Shown here: in pieces, positions 48,316 through 60,599 of the stretch
How positions within the stretch are numbered: position 1 is the first letter of the stretch
Layout of the letters: each line of letters begins with the position of its first letter
Source of the DNA: Anthonomus grandis grandis
Taxonomy: Eukaryota > Arthropoda > Insecta > Coleoptera > Curculionidae
Assembly (NCBI RefSeq): GCF_022605725.1
Contig: NC_065555.1
Location: forward strand, 8,942,938-9,006,937
Direction: 5' to 3'
DNA length: 64,000 nt
Translations under genes and position numbers: made by a program
The notes under the pieces: model-generated
The model's input: only the letters and a program-made list of their open reading frames with translations
Databases searched by the model: none
Told to the model about the DNA's origin: nothing

Positions 48316-49736
48316 GGAACAGTTTCTTTAATTTTATCTATACTTCAAATTCCAAAAGTTGTACTAATAATACTCCATTTAATATAACAACATTTAGTTT
48401 TAGGATAAAAATAATCTCAAAGAAAATAAAAAGAGACTAGAAAAATTACAGTAATTTTATTATAAAACTATAATTAATTTTTAAATATAAGAGAGAAAGT
48501 TAGGCGGACAATAAGTCTGAAAAACATAAAGCGCAGGAATATTACAACTTACCATTGTCAGACAACATAAAATTTAGACAAATTATGAAGTGTTATATTT
48601 ATCTCGTTTATATTTTTGTTTTGTTTTTGTGTATCCACGTTAAACTGTTCAAAGGAAGAATAACTAAAAATATTTTGAGAAAATACTGGGTGTTGGATCT
48701 GAGAGCATCTTGCAGCCAACTTTTCTAAGAGTGAAATATTCGCTGTGGAATTTCAATGAGTTTAATAATTGTTATTTTAAAGGCAAGAAAATTAAAAATT
48801 CAGAAATTGGAGGAGCACAAAGTCAATGTTCTCAAATTATGTTTATTTTTTAAACAATGATTACACATGATCGGTAAAGCTATTGGATTAACACCACAAA
48901 CATTCAAGTTAAAACAAAAATAAATGCATAAAAAATCAAAAATAATGCTGACGTTCACATTAAATCCAGTGTCAAATAAAAAAAAAGCCTTAGGGCGAAA
49001 CACGTGTATGTAATCGTTTTTTAAAAAATAAACATAATTTGAGAACATTGACTTTGTGCTCCTCCAATCTCTGAATTTTTGATTTTCTTGCCTTTAAAAT
49101 AACAATTATTAAACTCGTTGAAATTCCACAGCGAATATTTCACTCTTAGAAAAGTTGGCTGCAAGATGCTCTCAGATCCAACACCCAGTATTTTCTCAAA
49201 ATATTTTTAGTTATTCTTCCTTTGAACAGTTTAACGTGGATACACAAAAACAAAACAAAAATATAAACGAGATAAATATAACGATTAGAACCTAAGACCA
49301 TAGTTTTCTAAAGTTTTTCAATTTCTAAAGTTTCAGAGCGAATATGAATGAGATACTACATATACTATAATTTAGATTCATTTACTTTTTATTTGATTGT
49401 TTTCCAAGGGGTGAAAGGATGGCTTAAGAAAATTGAAAAATTGAACGAAATTTTAAGTCAACACTTCATAATTTGTCTAAATTTTATGTTGTCTGACAAT
49501 GGTAAGTTGTAATATTCCTGCGCTTTATGTTTTTCAGACTTATTGTCCGCCTAACTTTCTCTCTTATATTTAAAAATTAATTATAGTTTTATAATAAAAT
49601 AACTGTAATTTTCTAGTCTCTTTTTATTTTCTTTGAGATTATTTTTATCCTAAAACTAAATGTTGTTATATTAAATGGAGTATTAATAGTACAACTTTGG
49701 AATTTGAAGTATAGATAAAATTAAAGAAACTGTTCC
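48316..49736. repeat. Large inverted repeat (arms ~540 and ~720 bases, spacer ~165)
   Basis: The left arm 48316-48854 begins GGAACAGTTTCTTTAATTTT and ends TGTTTATTTTTTAAA; the right arm 49019-49736 is its reverse complement, starting TTTAAAAAATAAACAT and ending AAAGAAACTGTTCC. The arms match almost base for base. The right arm has about 182 extra bases (roughly 49280-49461). A direct copy of the motif CAGAGATTGGAGGGGCACAA lies both just outside the left arm and, slightly altered, inside it. The spacer holds GCCTTAGGGCGAAACACGTG, a retroelement-end motif also seen elsewhere. A transcript through it would form a very long double-stranded hairpin. It could be a foldback element, a recent inverted duplication, or an assembly artefact. 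Confidence 0.9.
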
Positions 49737-51107
49737 TGGTTTTCACTTTTCTGTCTTTGATATTTAAGTTAAACTTTCAATTCTCAAAATCTTCATTTCA
49801 TATTTCAAAAATGTTAAGGGGCTTATTATATACTCCTTAGTAATAGTAATTGCTGAATAGTTAGTTAGATCACTCAGGTATACATATATAATGGATAATC
49901 AATTAAATTAAATTGTTTACCCATGTTGACTATGTAAGCAACTCACGGTTTAGCCCAATACCTTAGGCAAAGCGTTTACACAAGGATGATTGTAATCAAT
50001 TATTAAATCCGTTATAATATAATCTCAAGCTTGCCCAAGTTTGAGTGGCTTTTAAAACGTTCGGATATAGAAAATTACAATTTAATAAGATCATTTCCCA
50101 AGTTTAATTACTAAAATACTCGCTACGTAGCTTAAAGTCAAGCCCTCTCAAGGGTAGTAATTATCAAAAGGCCAATTAGTATCGATGGTTTGCAATAACG
50201 AGCAAAATATATTATATTAAATAAATACAGTATTTAAACAATTATAGCATATTGTGGAAAATCTTATATATGACATTTTGTTGTTAACATTGTGAAATAG
50301 TCTTTTATCTCTATCCCTATTTCCATCTATCCCTCTTCTAAAATCAAACGTACCTATACCGGCCTGGCCAATGAAGATCTTTGATGCAAAACTCAGTGTA
50401 CTATAGTAACTTATACTGTTTGAACATCGTTTTAACTAACTTCTCTTTATGACAATTTTCGGAATTGTCAAAAATAGAGATATTTTACTTCTCAGCAAAA
50501 TTCACTATACAGGTTTCGCTTAGCTACACAGTTTAGATTTAAAAAGAATATTATATATAGAGTTCATATTACAATAGCCAATACGATTGAATTATAAGAG
50601 AAGTATTGTCTCCTGCAGAATTGTACTTTATTCTGTAATACTCCATTGATGTAGAAGTATGTATAAAATAGAAGACGTTCCAAGATAAAGCTCTGAATAA
50701 CTCATTTAACTAATGTTGTTATCCATTGAGTGAAATATGCAGATATAATTTTATTAGCTTTAATGCAGTTATCTAAATACCACTGTGCTTTATTCAGACA
50801 ATGCCAAATGCCTTAAGTACATTTTTTCATGCATCTTATAATGGCAATAAGATGTTTTTTATTAAGTAAGTGAATTTGCTACATCATACATTGGTAGAAC
50901 TTTCCGCTCAACAAACAAAATCATTCTTTATATATGTGTCACCTATCATTGTATCATTTATACAATTTACACAAAATTTACACAAATCCGATACAACCTT
51001 ATCTTTGTTCACCTTACCAACAACGTCCATAATTAAATTGCTGAGAAGCTTTAACATAGATTAAGTGGGTTATGATAAAATCTGCAACAAAATGTAATAT
51101 TTTGGCT
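49737..51107. other. Intergenic DNA
   Basis: AT-rich and without a supported gene. The frame at 50870-51064 has no domain or promoter context. Confidence 0.55.
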
Positions 51108-51113
51108 TTTATT
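51108..51113 (-). terminator. Polyadenylation signal of the dehydrogenase gene
   Basis: AATAAA on the minus strand, about 75 bases after the stop codon at 51187-51189. It is well placed for a short 3' UTR. Confidence 0.55.
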
Positions 51114-51186
51114 TGTAACGATTAGATGAAGGCGAAACACAATATTTAAAAAACTTATGTAATACTTAAATTAAAATCAGAAATAC

Positions 51187-54100
51187 TCAATTATGAACAG
51201 GCATAGATACAGAAGGAGTAGATGTTGCAGGAGTAGCGCCCTTTCGCCAAAGTGAGGTAATAGTCTTGGTCTCAGTGTAAAAGTTCAGTCCCTGTTTTCC
51301 ATAGAAATGCAAATCTCCATGAAAACTGCCTCTCGAACCCGTAAAGCTAAACATCGGTAATGGTACAGGAATTGGAACGTTAACGCCCACTTGACCAGCA
51401 TCAACTTCATGAACAAATTGCCTGGCATGGTTTCCACTTGTGGTGAAGATAGCAGTTCCGTTACCATAAGGATTGGCGTTTATGATAGAAATTGCTTCCT
51501 CCAAGGTATTCGCACTCATAACAGATAATACTGGTCCAAAAATCTCTTCCTTGTAACAATCGTGTGAGGGCTGTACATCTGTTAGAATAGTTGGTCCTAC
51601 GAAGTTTCCGTTGGGGTATTTGTCTACTTTTATGTTGCGGCCATCTAGGACACATTTTGCACCCTAGAATTTAAATAATAGTTCAAATTATGATTGAAGG
51701 TACTTAATTCAGAAGAGTAATTTAATATATTTGTTAATCATTTATAAATTATATATGGCAAAAGTACTCCTCTCGCCTTAAACATTTTAATTATATTTCA
51801 AAATAATTTTTAATGGAGTAGAAGAAGAAATCTTTTTGGATAAAGTCAGACCAAATAATATTCAATATGCCAACTATACCACGGTAATATTAGATCGCTT
51901 CGAAGCACTGCAAACGTTAATGAACCGCAAAATAGTCAACAATATGATCTTAATATCAATGTAAACAAAACGAAACAAATAATCGTTAGCAAAAGAGATA
52001 TAAATGGAAATTACCCTTAACATGCATGTAGAAGGAACTCCAATTGAATGTATTCCAAATCATTGCTATCTTGGAACCATCATGCATGAATAATGGGGCA
52101 GTGCACAAGAAATAAAATGTCGTACATGAAAAGTAAAGACGGTATTTCATAACATGAGTGCCATCTTCTAAAGTCACAATATATCTCTTAAAAGGCACTT
52201 AGGATGATATATCTTTTCTATTTTATTATATGGCGTAGATTCCTGGATACTCATAGAAGCCACCACTAAAATAGCAATTAGAAAATACCTAAAGCTAAGA
52301 GTCATAGAAAGCTTAAATTTAGAGCTAAGAAATTTTCATAGGAGCCGACTTAGTTCTTGCAAGAACTTTAATAATCCAAATTTTATCTTAAAATCTAGTT
52401 GTATAACTATAGATGATTTACTCAAATTTTTGGTTGCGCACTAATTGGGTTACATAATCAATCCCCTTTGCGGTATCGCTTGACACATGAATGTAACACA
52501 GTTTAATTATAATAGGGTTAACAGATGTCCTTATCAAAATAAAAGTGACGTAAACAAGTTCGGTAAATCGAAACCATAGAAATTATCAATTTATTTATTA
52601 CGCTTTTCTTCATCCTTTCCCTTCGATTTTGTCATTAAAAAGATGCATTTACTTTATTACTCATATTACTATAATACCCAAAAGCTATTTTTAAAGTTAT
52701 AAACTTAAAAACTTATTTATTTATTCCGAAAATTATTATGTAAAGAGATTTTGGATAGTATATCTTAAGAGTTGAAACTTACGAAATAAACTTAACCAAA
52801 ATCTTGTCACACCAGCTTTTCACCGGAGGTATCAAGGTAGATAGTAACGACTTGGAATTTAAGATCGATTGCCATTGGCGTACATTTTTAATTTTAACTT
52901 TGAACCCTTTTTTTAATAGATACAAGTTTCGTTTCTATCCGAGTAGATAAAAGAAATTAAGTGAATAAGCAAAGAAAAGTTAAATTAAATAAAATTAAGA
53001 AAATCAGACAATAAATAAAGGAAGGATTTGCATCATATTAAGTTCCATTATTATCAGAATGTCTCGTTCGAAAAATAAATATATTATTTATAAAAATTAT
53101 TAAATACCTGTTTGATTCCAGCTTCGACTAATTGTAAAATTCTCTGCTTGGCTTGTGGAGAAATAACAGGACCAACATCTGTTCCTGGCTCATGCCCTGC
53201 ATTTACCCTTAATTTACTTGCTTTCGCTACCAGCTCTGGAATCCATTTTTGAGCTTCCCCTACCATTATAAGAACACTTAAGGCCATACATCTACAAAAA
53301 ACAAATTTTTAGAGGAAGTTATTTAAATATATATATCGGAAAAGGCCTTTGAATATATTCTAATATTAGTTACTGGGTTAAATATTTAGGCTAGTTATTT
53401 CAGAATAGCTTACACGGAATTTCACATTCAGAAACAGTTTTTTTTTTTCAAAGTTACCTTTGCCCAGCAGCACCAAACGCAGCTCCAACCAAAGAGTCTA
53501 AAGCAGCATTTTTATCAGCATCTGGAAGAAGTATCGCGTGGTTCTTGGCTCCCATGTTAGACTGAATTCTTTTTCCACTAGCAGCACCTCTTTGGTATAT
53601 ATGCTTGCCTGCCCTATCGCCACCAACAAAGCTTACTGCCTTTATTAATGGATTATCGCATATAAAGTTAACTGCATCATGTGTACCATGAATTACCTGA
53701 AAATTATAGAAGAATTATTTACTTTTCGATGATTTTTTGTTTAGATATCAGATGCAGTATTCAAAAGCAGACTACACTCTAAAATAAATTTTTAATATTT
53801 TAAGAGAAAAATAATCATAGCTACAATATGTGAAGAACTTTAAAATCACTAATATAATACGAACTTACATGTACTTTGTATTAAAAGTTATCTTATTTGC
53901 AAATATAAATGAAAGGATCTTAAATAGGTTAATTATAGTTTACCAAATTCTTTAAAAGTAAATTAAAACAATGTCACTTCCAATTCATGGCATATACTAC
54001 AATGTTGTTTTTTTCCTTATTTTCACATGTATAGAACAAATGTTATGGTGCTAATAAAAAGTGTCAAACCAATAAAGATTTTTATTTTCAGGCAACATAA

Positions 54101-57100
54101 AATTAGAGTTTGAAAGCCACTAAAGCTCAAGCATAAGAATAATTTGTGAAAGAAAATAAACCAGGTTAAAACTTAATAAAGAAGGAATAATATGTGTCCA
54201 TATATTTTACATTTTTGCAGGCATAACTTAAATCCCATTGATTAGTTTTTTTAATTTTTTTATTGAGGTAATTTTCTGTAAATAAAAACCTATCGATAGA
54301 ATATTAAGTTATTAGCTCTCATAATATTCCTAACATATTATTTCAAATAATATTACTAAAATATCCATAAAGACTTTAAGACAACTATTTTTAGTCAGTT
54401 TTTTTTTCTCAATTGTTACAAAATCGATTGCAAAGTATTTTCTTGTAATATTAATAATTAAATAAATTTATATACTAACGTTTACAACTCCTGGTGGACA
54501 TCCCGCTTCATTTAACAGTTCCATAAGAAGCATCGTTGCACCTGGATCACGTTCAGAAGGTTTAACTACCATGGTATTTCCCGCAATTAATGCCAGGGGA
54601 AACATCCACAGTGGAACCATTGCAGGAAAGTTAAATGGACAAATACCTAAGTATTGTGAAAAATAATTGGTTATGATTCTATTTTGCTAGTTGCATTTAT
54701 TGAGTTTTTACCAGCGGTAACTCCAATTGGAACTTTATAAGAGACAATATCCATGTCAGTGGTTATGCCTTGTAAAGATTCTCCTTGCAAAAGGGTTCCT
54801 GCAGCACATGCGTGGTCAACAACCTCTAAAAAAATTATCACAAATAATTAGGGCTATCCAGCATAAACTATAAAATACTACTCACGAATTCCTCTCATAA
54901 CATCACCATCAGCATCTGGTAATGTTTTCCCTTGCTCCAAGGTAATATTCGCAGCAATTTTCTTTATATCTCGCCTAATAAGGGCCTGCAATTTAAGCAT
55001 AAGTTGTTGCCTAGTTAATACCGATGTGTTTTTCCAGGTTTCGTATGCATTTTGGCATGACTGCACGGCAGATTCCATTTCTAAACATGAGATATTTTTT
55101 TTATATGTATTATTTTTTTTAATCAAACATTACACTTTATGTTTTTTTTTACTAAAGAAACAGTTAAAGTAAACGTGTTTTAACTTTTGTATCGTAGCGC
55201 TACCTAATAGTTACAGATTAAAACATTAATTAAGAGATCTGGAACCGAAAAGGCAAACTTCTCAAACAACTATTAATTTAAAAAAATAAACAAAACTAAT
55301 TGATAGTCGTACAAAAAGTCTATACCATGTGTGGAATTTTTGTTAATATTTAATTTATGAGGATATCTGTATATAGGATAACTCTGACAAACTCCTACAA
55401 TTACAATAGAAAACATTCCGCAAATTTAGACAGATATTCAAACATATATAAATACAAATAAAATTATAATAGTTGGAGCTATATATTACATATGGAATAT
55501 TCTTGGGATATTTGATATAATTCATTGCTATAAGAACTAAATGCATGATATGAGTTCGGTAGTCCCTACCTAGTTCTTATAGAGTTTGAATAAAGTATTT
55601 GATCAAAGTACATAACCAGCTTTAGAATAATATTTATATTCAATAACATTCTCAACATACGTCTCTTACGAATATTTTGTAAACAATAAAATTCAAATCC
55701 AGATACACAATTATTATTTTAGATTTTTACCAATGACGAAAATATAATTAAAAAATAAAAATACTCAAAAGTAAGCTTCTTAAAGGGGCAATAAGAAAAA
55801 AAGTTTTATTAGAGTTTTTGTCAGTGAAATCAGATTTAACAGAAAAATTAAAATCGCTTTATTAAATATAAACTATAAAAGTAAATTTTAACTTTACTTA
55901 CCCTCTTTGGTACTCTGTGGTACTTTAGTGACAAGGTTATTGGTAGCAGGATCATGTAAGTCGACCCATTCTGTAGCCTTAGATTCTATAAACTGCCCGT
56001 CAATGAATAATTTTGTGGTGGGTGCTACATTCGAGTAGTTTCTCTTAAGAATATTTAATAAAGGTGATGTCTAAAATGAAAAAATATATAATTAGCTCTA
56101 ACACAATTTTAAAAGTAAATTACTCTGTTGTACTCTCTCTTAAATTAGTGTTCAAAAATCAATTTTTTTATTTGCTCGAGAAAAAATAGATCACATAATA
56201 AAAAAGATAATATAAAATGTATTTTAACAAATAAAGGATATCAAGAATCGGTGCAAAATGACGCTAGATCAAAAAAAATATAAAAAGCACGTCAATTGAA
56301 TTAACACAATTTAAAAAAATTTTTGAAGAGAGGTTCACAGATTAGTGATGGATAAGATTACGAGTATAAAGGGTCTAGCAGCAACTAATAAACCTTTAAG
56401 CAATTATCTGGGTGTGCCGTAATTAATTGGTTTCAAATTTAAACTTTCAACTATTAATTAACTTCGAGAGAAGATCGGTACATTAAAAAATAACAAAAAT
56501 TGAGATTGTTTTGATATTTGCATCAGAGTTATCAAAATCCTTAATTATAACTTAGTTTATCAGCTAACAAACTTTGAAAAATGCTAAGGTTGTTATATTT
56601 AAGGCTAATAATGCAAAAGACGATGTTACCAACTAGCGTGCAATTCGTATTTTATCAATTTTCTTCAACATATACGATTATATTCTAAAAAATTAAATAA
56701 ACTTGTATTTTCAACAGAATCTTTAATTAATAATTCCTTTTTTTGAACATTCTGCATTACTAAAATGTATAAAAAATTATTGTACTCTAGAGCCAAAACG
56801 ACTTATTTCTGACTAGAGGTTCCTATGCAAATATTATTAACTATAATGTTCCAAACAACCCCCGTAAATTTGGCACCACCTTTTTGTAACACCCGGTATA
56901 TGTATATGGTATAAGAGCAACTGACAAAAAATTAAAATCTAAAATATTACATAAAACATTAAAAAATGTCAAATTTTGTGTTTACAACAAAGGTATATTA
57001 TGCAAATACTTACAGAATAACTATGATTTAATGAATATTTATTATATTAAACTTTACACACAATATTCCGATTAGTAATAGGATTTGAATGCATTTCTTA

Positions 57101-57569
57101 ATAGGTCAAAAGGTAACATTAAATCAAAAATTTAAAACTTAAATAAGGATATTCTTAGACTTTTTAAATTATCGAAATAAGGTTTTAAGGAATTTTTTCA
57201 GAAACATATTTTAAGATATATTCACATAATATAATGTTATTATCATAAAATGTATAGCCTTAACAAACATCATCTATTTTTAATGCTTTTTATTGGGACT
57301 TTAAAGATTAAATTTGATTGGCTTATGTAATTGTGTTAAATATATTTTTAATCATCATGTTACAAGTCAAATGCTAAAAAATATGCTTTAATTTTTACTA
57401 ATACATAGCATTATTTTAATTTGATATCTATTATTTATATATAGGGTATTATTCACAAATAAATAAATACTATTGAGATAATAGAGAGGCCGCAAAAATT
57501 TATAAAATCACTAAATTAAGTAATATTACAACTATAAATTAAACTTACCGCTGAACGAATCATTTTCAT
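51187..57569 (-). CDS. ALDH6A1: Methylmalonate-semialdehyde dehydrogenase (acylating), mitochondrial, complete
   Basis: Eight coding exons on the minus strand: 57569-57549, 56070-55902, 55080-54886, 54825-54712, 54646-54480, 53696-53458, 53291-53108 and 51663-51187. All have GT/AG boundaries and consistent phase, giving 521 residues. The start MKMIRSATSPLLNILKRNYS is a mitochondrial targeting peptide. Diagnostic blocks follow: KLFIDGQFIES, RGIQVVDHACAAG, FNFPAMVPLWMFP (171-183), KPSERDPG, FVGGDRAG, SNMGAKNH, GAAGQRCMAL with catalytic Cys303, and KEEIFGPVL. Asn269 stands where NAD-dependent relatives have the general-base Glu, as known for this CoA-dependent family. The enzyme converts methylmalonate and malonate semialdehydes to propionyl- and acetyl-CoA in valine and pyrimidine breakdown. 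Length and residues fit a functional enzyme. Another in-frame Met at residue 3 could also serve as start. Confidence 0.96.
51664..53107 (-). other. Last intron of the dehydrogenase gene
   Basis: A 1.44-kb intron on the minus strand. It contains a dead LINE fragment in the opposite (plus) orientation; the remainder is AT-rich. Confidence 0.8.
51810..52320 (+). pseudogene. Degraded LINE reverse transcriptase, C-terminal half
   Basis: Plus-strand reading gives NNIQYANYTTVILDRFEALQ (from the 'nn(l/i)RYADDTvi' catalytic block, with the second Asp changed to Tyr and the first to Asn), then ILISM/TKRNK (from 'glkiNvkKTK'), HVEGTPIECIPNHCYLGTIM (the 'y.YLGs.i' block), AQEIKCRT, VFHNMSAIF and IFSILLYGVDSWILIEA (the 'l.yg.etWtl' block). 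Stops and loss of the catalytic Asp pair make it inactive. The layout fits a jockey/RTE-like LINE. It is antisense to the host gene. Confidence 0.8.
53697..54479 (-). other. Intron of the dehydrogenase gene
   Basis: A 783-base AT-rich intron; nothing inside it is supported. Confidence 0.8.
55081..55901 (-). other. Intron of the dehydrogenase gene
   Basis: An 821-base AT-rich intron; nothing inside it is supported. The minus frame 55546-55355 has no domain. Confidence 0.8.
56071..57548 (-). other. First intron of the dehydrogenase gene
   Basis: A 1.48-kb intron separating a seven-codon first coding exon from the rest. ACACCCGGTATATG near 56889 resembles a lone TACAGGGTGT-type transposon end but is too short to call. 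Confidence 0.75.
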
Positions 57570-59800
57570 CAAATATCTTAACCTTGTCTGTAACACTGAA
57601 TGGCAACAACTAAATAAATGATAATGAAAACAGCGCTTCGATAACAATATTTAAATCAACCACTTGTTGTCTCTCTCTTGCTAAAGAAAACATAATAGTT
57701 GAAAACGTTTACATCGTAAAATTTAATATTTTTTAATGAAAATACAATATATTTTAGCAAAATAGATTTACGTATAAAAACTAGTGCCTTTACAGTTATT
57801 CTAAGGTAAATAGTAGGAAAGATGAAAAGTACAGAATTAACGTAAATCTAAAACTTTAGAAGATCAATAATTAAACCTGTAAATATTTTTTTACAATTTA
57901 TTTTATATAATTAGATTTATTTAGTTTTATATATTAATTAAACATATCTCTCCCATTTATTATTAAGAAGTATATGCGAGTATAAAGTATATTGTGTTTC
58001 TAAGACAAAACTCATTATACAGTTTTTAATAGAAACTGAATTTTATGAAAATTAACTTTTTGTGAAATTTGGAACTTAAGTCTTTTACTGCAGATTGGAA
58101 TTTAGTTTTTGAATAAAAAAACACGTAATTCTATCTACTTTATGCGAAAAGCTAATAAATATAATTCTGTCAAGTAAATTAAATCCTTCTTCTGCCCGAA
58201 GATTTGGTGATGGATATATAAAGAATATATCCAACGAGGAAAGTAAATAAAACAGTTGAGCAACATCTTTTTGGGTAAGACTAGATATAACCACAATTTT
58301 GTCTGAATGTTTTTAAAGGTTTTTTTTTGAAGAAAGGTAGAGCAATACAATCTAAATGCAAAAAATTTAGTTTTTCAGGAAAAAACAAATATTTTTTTAG
58401 ATTTTTTGTGATATGTGTTTTCATTAAGGAACTTTATCAATGATAATGAACTTCTCACTCAATTATACTTTTCATAAACAAGATCTTATTTTTACTAGGC
58501 CTATTTTGTTTTATTTTATTAAAAGCAATCGCCTTGTTTTGATCAAGGTACTATAAGAGAAATAATATTGGCTATTGGAATGCCTTAAGCAATATTCTCT
58601 TTCTGCAGCTTATCATCTTACGTTGCAATAACCCTGCGTAAATATTATTTCATCCGGATATTCCTAAAACGGAAAGTTCTCAACGAAAATCAATATTGTT
58701 AGTTGGCCTGGAAATATTTACCTAATTATCTTAATACTTTTATTGTTTTTAGGATTATCTATTTAGTTACGTCGTCGCGATTTATGTCATTCTGAAAATT
58801 ATAGCTTTTAGAAAAAAAAATACTAACAATTTTATTTTAAGAAATCTCTAACAATGATCAATTGTTCATATAAGAAAAATTCCGTTTTGAAGGTCTTTCC
58901 TCCTGCATGCTTTTAGTATTTAAGGTATCTAAGTTCATAGTCGACATAAAATATATTAAGGTTAACAAAATAATTGCAAAAAAAGATTAAAAAATTAGTA
59001 TAAACAAGAAAATATGATTCTAATGACAAGTATAGTTATTTCAAAAAATATAGATATAACATATAAAGAAACTTTTGGTGGCGCCAGGTAGGTTTATATT
59101 TTTACTTACAAAGATTTAGTACTAAACTTTTCAGTTTTATGCTTGTTTTTTTTCGGTGATACTTACTTACAAGGAAAAATTCTGTTTTCTTTCCTATGGT
59201 CACTACTAATGGATAATCTTCTTATGAAAAAATAAGGAGAATCAAATAATTATTATCATTTAAGACGTACTGGACGTGGTCAATCGATGTGAGAAATATG
59301 TATAAAAAAATAATATATTAAAAAATAATTATTATCAATGATAAATCCCTATGGCTTCAAAAGACCGAAATATCTTAGGGTCATTCTGCGAAATATTAAA
59401 ACTCGCATCTTAAAATAAAACCATCAAGAAATTATCGCAAATTATGCATCAAATCCTAAGTGATTTTAAAATATAGGTGGTTTGGCTTTATAGACAGATC
59501 CTAAAACCTACACTGACGACTGCATATATTTATGTAATATAGCTGTCACAGAGCAACTGAACCACAAAATCATTAATACTTACTTAAATAGTTAGAAAGC
59601 ACTGAAAGTGATAGACTCCACCACATACACATCCAGGCCGATATGGAACTGCAGAAGCTCTGAGTACGATAAAGCGCAGTGACATACTCGACTTTATTAA
59701 GGGATATGTGCTCCGAAATACTGGAATTAAAGGGATCTTGCAAAGTCTAAATATCAATACTGATCACTGGCGATCAAAATATTATATGCCTGAGATTGGC
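57570..59800. other. 5' flank of the dehydrogenase gene and intergenic DNA
   Basis: The 5' UTR and promoter of the dehydrogenase must start within the first few hundred bases above 57569, but I see no clear TATA box or initiator. The minus-strand frames at 58085-58350 carry no domain. The rest is AT-rich with nothing supported. Confidence 0.5.
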
Positions 59801-59809
59801 ATGGTAGGT

Positions 59810-60590
59810 AAAGGGTGTTTCGATAATTATGTCACATGATTATGACGTATCAAATCAAAATTTGACAGATGGCAGTTAGTAAATATGGAGCATTACGCGG
59901 TAGAATAACGCTTTTTGATTTTCAAAAATTATTATCAAAGTGATGAATGTTTCATTATTTCATCAATTGCCACTATTAAGTACTGGTGCGCCTAGTGATC
60001 AAAATTATTTTCAATGATGAGGCCCCTTTTCACCTCGATGGCTTCGTTAATAGGCAAAGCCGTCACATTTAGGACTTGGGACAATGCATCCACAACGTGG
60101 ATGTGTTTGGAGGAATAATCGAACTATTTTTCTTCGAAAAAGAAGAATCTAATGCAGTAACGGTGAATGGCGAACGTTATCATGTTATGACAACACAGTC
60201 CCTTGTACCTCATTGGAAAGCTATTGATCTTGACGACATCTGGTCTGGTTTCAGCATGTTGGTGCTACTTGTTATACCTCTCGCGAAACATTGACGATCT
60301 TGCGCAAGTTTGCTCCTGGTCTCCTTTTCCGATTTAGTGACCAGAATTGGCCTCCACCCTCTTACGATTTAACGTCTTTAGACTTCTGGCTGTGGGATAA
60401 TCTGAACTTACAGATTTATGCCAATGAGCCTGCAACCATCGAAGCATTAAAATTCTAGATAGAAGCATAATTTTATACATATTTTCCAAATGTATATTTT
60501 CTAAATCAATACATATTTTAATACTTTGCTATAGAAAACCATGTTATATTGAACATTGAAATCTTGCGCTCGTATTAAAACACTCTCTAT
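59810..60590 (+). pseudogene. Degraded mariner-type transposase
   Basis: The start MEHYAVE near 59885 resembles a mariner N-terminus. After an internal deletion come SSIATIKYWCA-like and FNDEAPFHLDGFVNRQ-like blocks (about 59965-60060, broken), then TVNGERYHVMTTQSLVPHWK with IDLDDIWSGFSMLVLLVIPL (60150-60290, from 'dDxWFQQDGAtxHTA'), and RFSDQNWPPPSYDLTSLDFW with LWDNLNLQIYANEPATIEAL (60330-60450, from 'W.pRSpDLTPLDfFLWGyvK'). Frameshifts and the loss of the QQDGA core show it is dead. Weak ends are AAAGGGTGTTTCG (~59809) and AAACACTCTCTATA (~60576). Confidence 0.75.
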
Positions 60591-60599
60591 AATGTCAAG

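Noticed and set aside
51987..52198. 70-residue minus-strand frame in the dehydrogenase intron
   Set aside because: Antisense shadow of the LINE relic; skipped by the splice pattern of the host gene.
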